59,065 nucleotides of DNA. It comes from a bacterium (GTDB lineage: Bacteria; JAMOTN01). The translations under genes and the position numbers were made by a program. Positions 26,109 to 36,000 of this stretch are shown in pieces. Every line of letters starts with the position of its first letter. The stretch's first letter is position 1. The notes beneath the pieces are model-generated. The model made no database searches, was not told where the DNA came from, and saw only the letters and a list, made by a program, of their open reading frames with translations. Location of the stretch: positions 1 to 59,065 of the forward strand of contig JAMOTN010000003.1 in the NCBI GenBank assembly GCA_027062325.1, given 5' to 3'.

Positions 26109-26640
26109 ATACATCCCTCCAGTCGCTACATTTCAAACGAAGCTTTAAATCATCTTTCACTCCAACTCTTCTAATCAACTCCACCTTAACACTTGAAGGG
26201 CGAACTCGCAAGCACTTCAAGTCTAAAATTTCAGACGTTCTAATCCCTGTATGCTCCGGCTTAATTCCTACAATTTCAGATATTGCAGACGGTCCCAACT
26301 TCACCGGTTTATAGTGCTCCTTATTGTTCAACAAATAACCTGCTCTTACAAATATAAAAACATTTCTATCAATGCTTTTTACAAAAACTGTGAAGTTTGT
26401 ACACACTGCCCTAAATATTGAGTAGGCATATATTACACTGTGGGCTGTTTTCAGAAGTTTTTTAGCTTGCTTTCTTTTAAGGTGATGTGAAGAAGGATCA
26501 CCGTCAAAGCCATAAAATTCAAGTTCCGTTAAAAGAATTTTCTCATTTAAAATTAGAGGGACTCGTGAAGAGAAAAACTCAAGTACTGCACGCTCATCGT
26601 CAAAACCTGCATCAATTAACAAGGGCTTAAGTACATTCAT
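26074..26640 (-). CDS. Divergent alkyladenine (3-methyladenine) DNA glycosylase, AAG/MPG family
   Basis: A 188-residue protein. The segment LTELEFYGFDGDPSSHH (residues 37-53) resembles the AAG signature IVETEAYLGxxDPASHA, including the Glu that activates water. HSVIYAYSIFRAVCTNFTVF (residues 67-86) matches GHAYVYxIYGMHYCLNVV, and a C-terminal GPSAISEIVGI block resembles the GPGKLCQALGI block. The family excises alkylated purines and is normally about 190-210 residues, so the length fits. The match is degenerate in places, so activity is inferred. It heads the def-fmt operon. Confidence 0.65.
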   Translation of the reverse strand: MNVLKPLLIDAGFDDERAVLEFFSSRVPLILNEKILLTELEFYGFDGDPSSHHLKRKQAKKLLKTAHSVIYAYSIFRAVCTNFTVFVKSIDRNVFIFVRAGYLLNNKEHYKPVKLGPSAISEIVGIKPEHTGIRTSEILDLKCLRVRPSSVKVELIRRVGVKDDLKLRLKCSDWRDVYEILRDSKMAR

Positions 26641-26686
26641 TGCAGTGCTTGATACCTCTATTCTTATATCCTCATCTACTTATAAA

Positions 26687-27574
26687 TTACCCCTTCAAAC
26701 CGCTCCTTGCAATCCCAGCTATGAACCAGCGCTGTGCCAAGAAGTAACCTATAACAAGCGGCAGGATTGTAAAAGTACTCGCTGCCATCAAAAGTTCCCA
26801 CTCAGTGCATTCACTCGTTGCAAAGTAAGCAAGCCCAACTTGGACAGTGCGCATCTCCGTAGAATTTGTCACAATCAATGGCCATATAAATGCGTTCCAG
26901 TTTGCAACAAATGAAAAAACACCCATAGTTATCATAGGAGGAACACTCAGGGGCAAAAGTATTTGCCAATAAAATCTAAAGTTTGAACATCCATCAATTT
27001 TTGCAGCCTCATATAGGTCTTTTGGAATTGAACGGAAAAACTGTCTGAAGAAAAATATGCTATACACACTTGCAAGCCACGGCACTATCAAAGCCTTATA
27101 TGTATTAATCCAACCAAGTTTGGCAAGCGTTGCATAGTTTGGAATAAGTAAAACCTGAGGTGGAAACATCATAGCAAGCAACAATAACCAAAATAACTTA
27201 TCGCGTCCCGGAAAATTCAAGAACACAAAAGCAAACGCTGCCAACGACGAAAATATCAGCTGTCCTGCTGTAGTCACCACTGCAACAATAGCACTATTTA
27301 AAAAGTAACGTGCAAACGGTTGGGCATTCCAAGCCTGTATGTAGTTGTCAAACAAATACTTTATAGCCGTCAAAATTCCCTTACCACCTTTTATCATAGC
27401 CCATGCAATAGAGAAGCGCTCTGATATCCACTTTGGTGGAAAAACAAAAACCTCACTAGGAAGTTTGAAGGAAGTCGAAATCATCCACAAGAAGGGTAAA
27501 ACCATTGCAATAGCACCAATACTTAGTAGAACATAAGTCGATATTTTCAGTGCTAAGCTTTCCCTTCTCAACAC
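26687..27574 (-). CDS. ABC transporter permease, MalG-type (carbohydrate uptake family)
   Basis: About 295 residues with six hydrophobic helices. The EAA motif that contacts the ATPase is EAAKIDGCSNFRFYWQILLP (near 193-212). The family (CUT1, UgpE/MalG-like) imports sugars or glycerol phosphate. Only this one inner-membrane subunit is in the window; the partner permease, binding protein and ATPase are not next to it. The start is among overlapping GTG/TTG codons after AAGGAG, and GTG 27574 is chosen for spacing. The orphan status is unusual. Confidence 0.85.
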   Translation of the reverse strand: MLRRESLALKISTYVLLSIGAIAMVLPFLWMISTSFKLPSEVFVFPPKWISERFSIAWAMIKGGKGILTAIKYLFDNYIQAWNAQPFARYFLNSAIVAVVTTAGQLIFSSLAAFAFVFLNFPGRDKLFWLLLLAMMFPPQVLLIPNYATLAKLGWINTYKALIVPWLASVYSIFFFRQFFRSIPKDLYEAAKIDGCSNFRFYWQILLPLSVPPMITMGVFSFVANWNAFIWPLIVTNSTEMRTVQVGLAYFATSECTEWELLMAASTFTILPLVIGYFLAQRWFIAGIARSGLKG

Positions 27575-27653
27575 CACCAACTCCTTACGAATAAGCTTAA
27601 AAAACAGAACACACTTTCTATAATTTTAGACCACAAGCACCGAGGGTGCAAAT

Positions 27654-28958
27654 CTAAAAGACACTCAAAATTTCTTCCGTGAACTCCTCCGCATCTTTGT
27701 AAATCACATTTTTAAGCACTTCGTTATCACTTTTACCCTTAGCATACTCCTCCAACATCTGCACAAACACGTAATCTCCCCAGTTATCCTTTAAATATCT
27801 CCCCAGCAGCAAAGAGGCACTGTAAGCCGCTGCCGCAAGTCGAGCATTTGACGTTTTAAACACACCACTTAAAGCTCCAAATCCTTTCTTCAAATACCCA
27901 TCTTTCAAAAGTTTTTTCAACAACAGCTTTGCCAGTTTAATTCTTGCTGATGTCAACTCCTTTGGTTCTGCAAGTTGAGCCAACGCCTCGTGAATCCAAG
28001 TTGGCGCTCTACCAGAGCTTTTCAAATAAACCAAAACATGCATATACTCGTGTCGCAAAACTCTCCTCAGCTCATTTTTTCCCTGACCACGTGATAAATA
28101 CCAAAGTGGAATTCTAATTCTGCCATCAAAAAATCCACCTGACCAATCAGGAACAATTCCTCTACTTGCTTTTGAAAAATCGCTCCCAGCATAGAGGACG
28201 ACCTCAACCTGTGGAGGATAAACATCCAACCAACCACCAAATTCGTAATAAGCCTCCTGCAAAACCTTCTGAGCCCATCTCTTAGCTTCAGAAGATAGCG
28301 AAAACTTGGGTGGAAACTTAAAACGAAACACTCCGTAATAATCTTCTCCGTAATTCTGTTCTACCTTCTTTGCTCTCTTCCAACGCTCATCTCCATACGT
28401 TGCCGCCGTTGTAACATCTCCTGCTCTACCAGCAGCTTCAGCAAGTAGCATTTTAAAACGTTCATCAGGATACTTACCTATCCAATTAGATAGGTACTCC
28501 TGGCAAGCTGAGTACTCCCCTAATTGAAAATAAGCCATAGCAATATAGTAAACTACCAACTTTTCACTATTCCCAAACTCATTTTCCCTTCCTAAGAAAC
28601 GATTAAGTACCTGCTGCCAATACCCAGCCTTAGCCATGGCAGACAAAAGATTCAACTCTATTACCGGTGAGGGATACTCCTCATAAGCGTCATAAAGATT
28701 GCTAACAGCCTCTTCAACTCGCCCAGAGCGCAAATTCTGAACACCAAGCTGATTCAAACAGTAAGATAACGCCTTCTTTCTAGCCTTCTCATCAATCTCT
28801 CCAGACAAGTTATTCAAAACTTCAACGCAACTTTCCCAATCCTGCCGAGCAATCGCATCCTTGTAATCTTGCCAACTATAAGCACATGCACTAAACGAGT
28901 ATATCAATAATAGAAGAAGAGTTGCCAGCCCATTCAAAATCCTCATTGTCATCTGCAT
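27654..28958 (-). CDS. TPR-containing membrane or secreted metalloprotease (MA-type, HExxH)
   Basis: A 434-residue protein. After a signal peptide or N-terminal anchor (about residues 5-27, ending in a possible cleavage ACAYS), TPR-like helical repeats occupy about 30-190. A zincin motif HEYMHVLVYL (near 307) is followed by ATWIHEALAQLAEP, where the second helix supplies the third ligand (Glu) in the M1/peptidase MA pattern. The protein is likely a periplasmic or surface peptidase with a TPR partner-binding region. Start ATG 28958 has AAGAGG six bases upstream; several other Met codons are close. It overlaps the preceding charged protein gene. Confidence 0.75.
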   Translation of the reverse strand: MQMTMRILNGLATLLLLLIYSFSACAYSWQDYKDAIARQDWESCVEVLNNLSGEIDEKARKKALSYCLNQLGVQNLRSGRVEEAVSNLYDAYEEYPSPVIELNLLSAMAKAGYWQQVLNRFLGRENEFGNSEKLVVYYIAMAYFQLGEYSACQEYLSNWIGKYPDERFKMLLAEAAGRAGDVTTAATYGDERWKRAKKVEQNYGEDYYGVFRFKFPPKFSLSSEAKRWAQKVLQEAYYEFGGWLDVYPPQVEVVLYAGSDFSKASRGIVPDWSGGFFDGRIRIPLWYLSRGQGKNELRRVLRHEYMHVLVYLKSSGRAPTWIHEALAQLAEPKELTSARIKLAKLLLKKLLKDGYLKKGFGALSGVFKTSNARLAAAAYSASLLLGRYLKDNWGDYVFVQMLEEYAKGKSDNEVLKNVIYKDAEEFTEEILSVF

Positions 28959-29211
28959 TTTCATCCTCTTCACCCTTAGTAAATACCTCTCCTCCTGAGA
29001 ACCCCTTCTTCTCCTTTTCATCATCCTTAATTTTTCGAGTAGCACTCTCCTTAGTATCTTCTACCTTTAATCTATCCTCCTCTTCTTTCATTTGCTGCCT
29101 TACCAAATCTTCTTTCACTCGCTCTGCCGCTGCTCTTTCTTGAAGCTGTAAATTTTGAGCCTGCTCCGAAACTTTGGCTAAACTTTGAAAATCAACGGGT
29201 CGCAGCTCCAT
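28891..29211 (-). CDS. Small highly charged helical protein, unknown function
   Basis: A 106-residue, Glu/Lys/Asp-rich protein, probably a coiled coil (about 20-80) with an acidic tail. ATG 29211 has AGGGGTGAT upstream. It overlaps the start of the metalloprotease gene by 68 bases. No family or function was recognised. Confidence 0.6.
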   Translation of the reverse strand: MELRPVDFQSLAKVSEQAQNLQLQERAAAERVKEDLVRQQMKEEEDRLKVEDTKESATRKIKDDEKEKKGFSGGEVFTKGEEDENADDNEDFEWAGNSSSIIDILV

Positions 29212-29329
29212 AAAAATCACCCCTTTACAGGGACACTCCCCCTTACTTAATAGTTTAGACGCATAAATCAAACGTGCAATAAACAAAGTCAAAGTTACTC
29301 GACAACTCAACAATAAATTTCTTTAAAAC

Positions 29330-30259
29330 CTACCTTCCAACTAATTCATACATTCTATCTATGCTTCTTTTAGCAAGTTCTGAAAACTCACCTGGCGGTA
29401 AAACTCTATTCTCCTCAGGTAAATTTTTTACAACCTCATACAACTTCTTCAAACTGCTCATTTTCATCTGATAACATATTGCATCTTCCCGCGCCGGAAC
29501 AAAATTTAACTCTGGAAAAAGCATCTTCAAACTTGTTGCCATATCAATCTCTGTTCCAACTATGAATGTGTCGACATAAGCTCTATTCTTCTCCACATAC
29601 TTTATCATTCCACCAGTGCCTCCAACAAAATCTGCAACCTCCCAACATGCAGGATCCGCTTCTGGATGCACCATAACTTTAGCCTCCGGATACACTTCCT
29701 TTTTTTCTAGTATGTGCTCCGGTTTTATCTGACGATGCACATAACAACTACCATTCCATTTAACGTACTCCTTACCAAGCCTTTCCTCAACAAAACGCGC
29801 CAAATTATAATCAGGAACAAATATCATCTCGTCAAAGTTTTTCAAAACTTCAACTGCAGCAGCACTGGTTACAACAACATCAGCTTCTGCTTTGACATCA
29901 GCATAGGTGTTGACGTAAACTGCAACTTCCTTTTCTGGATTCTCCCCCTTCAAGTTTCTCAGCTGATGGGCAGTTATACTCTCTGCCAAGCCACATCCTG
30001 CCTTAGGATTCACTATGTAAACTTCTTTCCCCAAATCCGAAGCATATATCGAAGCAGTCTCTGCCATGAAGTAAACAGTTGCAAATACTCCTATTTTCCT
30101 CTTATCATCTTTAAAGTATTTGACAAGTTGGAGCGAGTCTCCCACGTAATGAGCTACCTCTTTTATCTCCCGCCTTTGATAGTGATGTGCAAGTATAACT
30201 ATTCCTTTTTTTTCCGCCTCTTCCTTCACCTTTTCCTGTAGGAGCTTTATATCCTCCAT
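29330..30259 (-). CDS. nadA: Quinolinate synthase A
   Basis: A 309-residue [4Fe-4S] enzyme that condenses iminoaspartate with dihydroxyacetone phosphate to make quinolinate for NAD synthesis. Family blocks seen are LAHHYQRREIKEVAHYVGDS near 23-42, NPKAGCGLAES near 83-93, YVHRQIKP and MVHPEADPACWEVADFVGGTGGM. Cluster cysteines lie in KAGCG, WNGSC or PACW, and EDAICYQM. AGGAGGTG precedes ATG 30259. The partner aspartate oxidase NadB is encoded at 40717, ten kilobases away. NadC was not found in the window. Confidence 0.95.
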   Translation of the reverse strand: MEDIKLLQEKVKEEAEKKGIVILAHHYQRREIKEVAHYVGDSLQLVKYFKDDKRKIGVFATVYFMAETASIYASDLGKEVYIVNPKAGCGLAESITAHQLRNLKGENPEKEVAVYVNTYADVKAEADVVVTSAAAVEVLKNFDEMIFVPDYNLARFVEERLGKEYVKWNGSCYVHRQIKPEHILEKKEVYPEAKVMVHPEADPACWEVADFVGGTGGMIKYVEKNRAYVDTFIVGTEIDMATSLKMLFPELNFVPAREDAICYQMKMSSLKKLYEVVKNLPEENRVLPPGEFSELAKRSIDRMYELVGR

Positions 30260-30329
30260 TGCTGCACCTCCTACTACAAATTTAAGCTAAAATTATAATA
30301 ACACAACTGAGAAAAAAGGGGGCAAAAAT

Positions 30330-31256
30330 ATGCCTAAGTGCAAACTCTGTTCCGCTCAAAGTGTAATCTGGCTAAGAGATCAAAACAGAGGCCTCTGTCA
30401 AAAACACTTTGAAGAGTACTTTCTAAGCCGTGTAAAAAGAGCAATTTCAAAGTATAAAATGCTAAAAAAAAGCGAAAAGGTTGTAGTAGGTTTATCAGGT
30501 GGAAAAGATTCCTTAGTAACCGCATGGAGTTTAAAAAAACTTGGTTATAATGTTGAAGGAGTTTTTATAGATCTAGGCTTCAAGCACTATTCAGAAGCTT
30601 CATTCAAAGCAGTAGAAAACTTTTGTAAAAGATTCAACATACCCTTCGAAAGAGTGGATATGAAAAACAAATTTGGAGTCACAGTTCCTGAACTACTTTC
30701 TGCCAACCGTAGGAAGAGTTGCAGCCTGTGCGGCAGCGTAAAAAGGTATGTTTTAAACAAAATAGCGCTAGAGAAAAACGCAATTCTTGCAACAGGTCAT
30801 CACCTCAGCGATGAGATAAGTCAACTTATTGGAAATTTTCTAAACCTCCAGCACGAATACTTATGGCGTCAATCCCCAATTCTACCAGAAGAGGAGGGAA
30901 TGGCAAGAAAAATAAAACCTCTTTGCCTTCTCAGAGAAGAGGAGATAGAGAAAATAGCAGAGATTCTGCAAATCCAACCAGTGAGAGAAAAATGTCCATT
31001 TTCTAAGGGAGCTACAACATTCAAAAACAGAAAACTTGCAAAAGAAATTGAAAACATATTTCCCGGAGCATCTTATAGGTTATATACACAATTTCTAGAA
31101 AAAAAAGAGGAAATTTTCAAGCCGCATGAAGTAGAACTAAAGCGTTGTAAAATTTGTGGTTATAAGACCATTTTGGATATCTGCAACTTTTGCCGTTGGA
31201 AGATGAAGTGGGAGGAAAAATCTGGAAAATTAAAAGTTAAGAGCCACAACATTTGA
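30330..31256 (+). CDS. ttuA: tRNA-5-methyluridine(54) 2-sulfurtransferase, TtuA family
   Basis: A 308-residue PP-loop ATPase that 2-thiolates tRNA. N-terminal zinc finger uses C4, C7, C23 and H26. The ATP-binding PP-loop is SGGKDS (56-61). Catalytic/cluster cysteines C131 and C134 in RRKSCSLCGSVKR and C222 in EKCPFSK match TtuA/Ncs6. A C-terminal zinc finger (CKICG...CNFC) is also present. In Thermus and Thermotoga TtuA makes 5-methyl-2-thiouridine at position 54, which stabilises tRNA at high temperature. TrmFO, which makes the methylated precursor, is encoded at 4085. The Ncs6/CTU1 subfamily for U34 is an alternative but the spacing fits TtuA. Confidence 0.88.
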   Translation: MPKCKLCSAQSVIWLRDQNRGLCQKHFEEYFLSRVKRAISKYKMLKKSEKVVVGLSGGKDSLVTAWSLKKLGYNVEGVFIDLGFKHYSEASFKAVENFCKRFNIPFERVDMKNKFGVTVPELLSANRRKSCSLCGSVKRYVLNKIALEKNAILATGHHLSDEISQLIGNFLNLQHEYLWRQSPILPEEEGMARKIKPLCLLREEEIEKIAEILQIQPVREKCPFSKGATTFKNRKLAKEIENIFPGASYRLYTQFLEKKEEIFKPHEVELKRCKICGYKTILDICNFCRWKMKWEEKSGKLKVKSHNI

Positions 31257-32195
31257 AGAGTTCAAGCCATATATTCCTATGAATTTACAAACTCCTGCAG
31301 CAGCCTTTAGAACCAGCTGGAGCGTTGCATTATCTTTCACTGCAGAACCATCAACCAACAACATCAATTTTTCAACAGGCACAGTTTGCGCCACTGTTGT
31401 CACATCATCCACACTATCAACAATAACCGCTACAAAATCAAATACATCGTACAACCAACTATACTTTGCCACATCATCTGCCTTTACTACAAATACAACA
31501 GGCACCTCCTGCAAGCTATTTGCAACCTCTATAACAAACTGCTTAACACTGTTTTTTATCCACTCATCTACTTCAGCTGCAGAAGCCGCTTTTATGTCTT
31601 TTGCATATTCCTTGTAAAATGCTGCCATAGAATACTCTGAAAATGCCGTTTCAATCGGAGGCACTATTTCATCTGTGAAAGCAACTGCAGACACTGAAAG
31701 CTTTTTCAAATCTGCAAGATACCCCTTTACAATTTCAAGAAAGTCAGGATTCCACATGTCAAACACGTGCAAGTCATTTCCATCCGCGTCCTTGGCCATA
31801 AGTTGCTCATACCCTTCAACTTTTGGATTCAAACTGACAGTCTTTACAACGGGAATAACCCCCATTCCATTCTGCAAAGCTCCAGTTACAACAGCAGAAA
31901 GTGTGGTAACCCCTGCAACCTTTAAAACTTGAGTTGGGAATAGAGCATAATCTCCCGAAAACGCCTCAGCAAACACAAACTTACTTGCAGTGAAAATTTC
32001 AGGCTGGGCGGTAAATTCTCCCACACTTGAGGACGGTAGATATCCTATCTTAGTAATAGTCGCCTCAAGAGACTGTAAGGGTTCGACTAACTGATTACAT
32101 CCCGCAAAAAATACTGCTGCAAACAGCGTAACAAATAACTTAGCCAGCATCCTTTTTGATGGACTTTGAATGTATATAAACCCCCTTCTTCTCAT
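31230..32195 (-). CDS. Putative lipoprotein with TIM-barrel-like glycosidase-related fold
   Basis: A 321-residue protein with a lipobox (LFAAVFFAG|C, Cys near residue 31) after a basic N-region. The rest has the alternating pattern expected of a beta/alpha barrel: GMGVIPVVKTVS, MWNPDFLEIVKGYLADLKKL and VSAVAFTDEIVPP resemble regions of putative glycoside-hydrolase-like (GHL) lipoproteins, but no catalytic pair is certain. ATG 32195 has GGGGTGG upstream. Its last 27 bases overlap the 3' end of ttuA on the opposite strand. A terminator-like structure lies upstream at 32228-32283, so it is probably transcribed separately. Confidence 0.6.
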   Translation of the reverse strand: MRRRGFIYIQSPSKRMLAKLFVTLFAAVFFAGCNQLVEPLQSLEATITKIGYLPSSSVGEFTAQPEIFTASKFVFAEAFSGDYALFPTQVLKVAGVTTLSAVVTGALQNGMGVIPVVKTVSLNPKVEGYEQLMAKDADGNDLHVFDMWNPDFLEIVKGYLADLKKLSVSAVAFTDEIVPPIETAFSEYSMAAFYKEYAKDIKAASAAEVDEWIKNSVKQFVIEVANSLQEVPVVFVVKADDVAKYSWLYDVFDFVAVIVDSVDDVTTVAQTVPVEKLMLLVDGSAVKDNATLQLVLKAAAGVCKFIGIYGLNSSNVVALNF

Positions 32196-32227
32196 ATACA
32201 CCACCCCTTTTCATACATTGCATCGAC

Positions 32228-32283
32228 AAAAAAAAAGGAGATTTTAGTAAGAAAAGGTAGTAGTGGATGAAGACACTAAAATC
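32228..32283 (-). terminator. Probable terminator between two minus-strand genes
   Basis: A perfect 9-bp inverted repeat (32240-32248 with 32275-32283) with a 26-nt loop is followed on the minus strand by TCC and nine T (A-run 32228-32236). The loop is long for a terminator. Confidence 0.5.
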
Positions 32284-32307
32284 AGTACTAGAATCCAAAA
32301 CTCAATA

Positions 32308-33030
32308 CTAATCAGCTTTTACAAAGAGGAAAACTTTAGAATCAAACTTTAAATTTTCAAATAAATCGTAATCAATCCTCACCCAAAAATCAGTACATTC
32401 AACCTTAACTCCATCTTTTAAAACCACATTTATTAAAAGGCTCTTTCTATAACCGGAATACTCAATCACCTTTTTATCTTTAACTTTAGCAACAAACACA
32501 TTCCAACCAGGCTCTTTGTAGTCAGTTTGCGAAACAAAAATCTCACTCATAGCCACAGCTTTACCATCAAGCCATCCACTAATAGCAGTTTCCAAGCGCA
32601 CGCTCAAAGGTGTAAAGTCAAGAAGCTTTACCAACTGTTTCAAATCCTTTGAATCCAGCTTCAAATCTAAACTCTCTAACCAAGTTTTAGCACTTTCAAG
32701 ATCTACCCTCTGGGGAAAACTTCTAAAATCGCATTTTCCAAAAAAGGCCAACTTTAACTTTTTAGAATCAAATACTCGAGCTATAAAATCCTTTACAATA
32801 ATGTGTAAATTCCCATAAAATTTAGCAGTTCTCAACCAATCCAACAAGTAACTTTCAAACTCCACACTCCACTCAAATAACCTCAGATCAACTACAGGAA
32901 AAGCTAATCTACTAAAAAAAATGGGGGCTGCCCGATCAGGAACAACCTCAAGCACTTCCAACCCGGACAGCCCTCCCAACTTACCTAAATCTAATCTAAC
33001 AACCTTTGGCAAATACCAAAACTCCACCAT
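32308..33030 (-). CDS. Unknown protein
   Basis: A 240-residue protein with AAGGCGGCGAT upstream of ATG 33030. It has no transmembrane helix or signal peptide, and alternating beta-strand and helix segments. No family was recognised. It directly follows (17 bases) the large HEAT-repeat gene, so the two may be functionally linked. Confidence 0.6.
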   Translation of the reverse strand: MVEFWYLPKVVRLDLGKLGGLSGLEVLEVVPDRAAPIFFSRLAFPVVDLRLFEWSVEFESYLLDWLRTAKFYGNLHIIVKDFIARVFDSKKLKLAFFGKCDFRSFPQRVDLESAKTWLESLDLKLDSKDLKQLVKLLDFTPLSVRLETAISGWLDGKAVAMSEIFVSQTDYKEPGWNVFVAKVKDKKVIEYSGYRKSLLINVVLKDGVKVECTDFWVRIDYDLFENLKFDSKVFLFVKAD

Positions 33031-33046
33031 ATCGCCGCCTTACACA

Positions 33047-36000
33047 TCACAACTTATTTTTCTGATAAATCTTTTTCAAAGCCTCCGAAGCCTTCTGTCG
33101 TACAAGCCTACTCTTATCCTTTAAAGCCGCTCTAAGCGGCACAATGGCAGCCACATCTCCAATTTCACCCAAACTCCAAGCCGCAGTAGCCCTCACCTGT
33201 TTACTCCTGTCGTTGAGCAACATTGCCAATCCATCAACAGCCTCTCTGGCCCTCATGAGTCCAAGTGCTTTTGATGCAGCTTCTCTAGCATATCGCGACG
33301 GTTCACTTAACATATCTATGAGAAGCGGTACAGCTTCAGGATACTTAAACTTTGCAAGAACCTCTACTGCCTTTTGTCTTATAACCTCCCTCTCATCACG
33401 CAGAGCCGCAACTAAAGGCTTCACTATACTCTTACCCATACGACGCAACACTTCAACGACCTTTCCCTTAAGCTTAGGATCTGGATCATCTAGCATAACC
33501 GTAAGTGGAACAACTGCTCTTATATCTCCTATCTTACCCAGAGCCTCAACAGCAGCAACGCGCACCTCCACATCCTCATCCTTTAGCATTCCTATCAACT
33601 TATCTACCACCTCTTCACTGTTGAGTTCCCCGAGCTTTTCACAAGCAAGCGCTCTTACTTTTGCTGAAGTATCTTCAAGAGCCGACAATAAAATCACAAC
33701 TGCCCTTGAATCTTCTATTTGAGCTATAGCCCTCACAGCTTCCATTCTAACTTCTTCATTCTCATCCTTGAGCATTAAAGCAAGCTGCTCTACATGAGAA
33801 ACTTCTCCAACTTTTCCCAGCACTTTAATTGCCTCTCTTCTAACCGAAGCATCGCTATCCTTCAAAGCAAGCAACAATCTCTTTGCCACATCAGAAGCAG
33901 CCTCTCCTGTTGCCATCTCACCAAGTGCCTTCACAACCTCAAATCTAACAGCATCATCTGGATCCCCCAACAAATTTGCAAGTGCACCAATTGCTTCAGG
34001 ATTTTTCATCTTCCCAAGCAGTCTTATTATAGAAATTCTATTTTCAGCAGCTCCCAAAGCCACAACAAGTTTTCCAACTAACTCTGGATTTTTGCGAGCC
34101 AACAAAGCTTTTTCAACCCATTCTTCACTAACTTTTTCACGTCCCTCTATTAAGTAAGAGAGCAACTTATCCTCCGCATCTTTTAAACGGCTTTTTCCAA
34201 GAGTGTATATGAACCACTTTATTGTTCCCTCATCAGAGTAATCTATCTCCTCATCAATTCTTTTAACCAATTCAGAAAGATTAAAACCTCCAGCTACATT
34301 GGCTACCTGCCTTCTCATTGCCTCAAGAGACTCTCTCAACACCTTCTGAAGGGTGTAATCATATTCTTGAGCTGCTTCCTCAACATTTACCGTATCCCTT
34401 ATCAAACTAAGGAATATCTCAACAGATCTAATATCTCCATTATCCCCCATCAACTCCATCACATCTTTTCTTACCCAGGCCCAATCAAGTGAGTACGACG
34501 GCTTCAAGCTCTCTGTTCTCAAAAAGTGTTCATCTATATCCCACAGAGCATCCAAAAGCTCTTGAGTAACACCTCTTCTCTCTGCCAGCTCCATCAAAGC
34601 CTCTGCAGCCCTTACATCCCTTATCCTGCCAAGAGTTTTTATCAATTCAGTTCTAACCTCATCGTCCACTACATCTAACCTCGAAATTATAGGAATAACA
34701 GCCGGTTCTCCTATCTCAACCAAAGACCAAAGGATTTTCTCGACTAATACTCCTTTTTTTTCACGTTCAATCAAAGCAAGAAGTGGCTCTATTGCTTCTG
34801 CAACCTTTATCTTTCCTAGAGCATTCACAGCTGCAATTCTGACGTCAACCGAAGGATCCTCCAAAAGCTCAATGAGTATTTCAGAAGCTTTCTTAAGCCC
34901 AAGCTCTCCTAAACTCCAACTTGCTGCCTCTCTTACTTCTGGATCAGGATCAAAAGCAGTCTTTGCCAGTGCATCAAACGCCTCCTCATCCTTTATCATT
35001 CCAAGTGCCCTTACTAAACGTATCTTTATCTCTCCCTCAACCTCTTCAAGCTTTCTTACAAGAAACTCCACTGCTTTAGGATCAGCAATTCTTCCAAGTG
35101 CATCAATTGCTCTTAAAACAACCTCTTCATCCTCATCATCTAAAAGTGAAATCAATCCCTCAGTAGCAAGGGGAGACGCAATCTTTCCAAGCGCCTCTGC
35201 AATTGTTCTTCTAAGGTAAAGTCCAGCAGTTGGTAAAACTCTCAAAAGTGGTGTAACTGCCTCTTCCAAACCAAGCTCCCCCAAAGCAGCTGCAGCTGCT
35301 TCTACAACTTCCTGATCCTCATCTTCCAAAAGCTCAATCAACGTTTGTAACGCTTCAGTATCCTTGATCAAGCCAAGACTCTCTGCTACAGCTGCCCTCA
35401 CCATTGGCGACATATCAGAAGCAAGACGGCAAAGATGCGGCACAGCCTCAGTCGCACGTAATAATCCCAAACTCTTAGCAGCAATATATCGTAGATCTTC
35501 ACTCGCCTCTTCCAACATAAGGACAAGCTTTTCTACTGCTTTAGTCTCACCAATCTTTCCTAGTGCTTCTGCAGCTACATAAACTAGATCATCATTTTCA
35601 TTATCCAAGAATTTCATCAACAACTCAGAACTCGCAGGAGAACCTATTTCTCCCAAAGCCTGTATTATTAAGTAACAGGTGTCTTCATCAGTCTCACGCT
35701 TTAATAACTCCATCAAAGGCTGTACAGCCCTGTCATCTTTGATCTTTCCCAGAGCTTCAACAACTGCATCTTTTATATCCTTTTGCGGAACTGAAAGTTT
35801 CTCAATCAAAGCCTCTACAGCCTCTGTTAGGCGCAACTCGCCCGCTTTTAAAATAGCCTCATAAGCTTCATCTTCGTTTTCAGAATTTATAGCTTCAATT
35901 ATACGAGCAGCAATATTTTCTTCTTTTTCTTGAGGTACATATACAACAACATTGTCAAGCACATCTTCCGAGGCTGCTTCTCCAGACTCTTCAACTTCCT

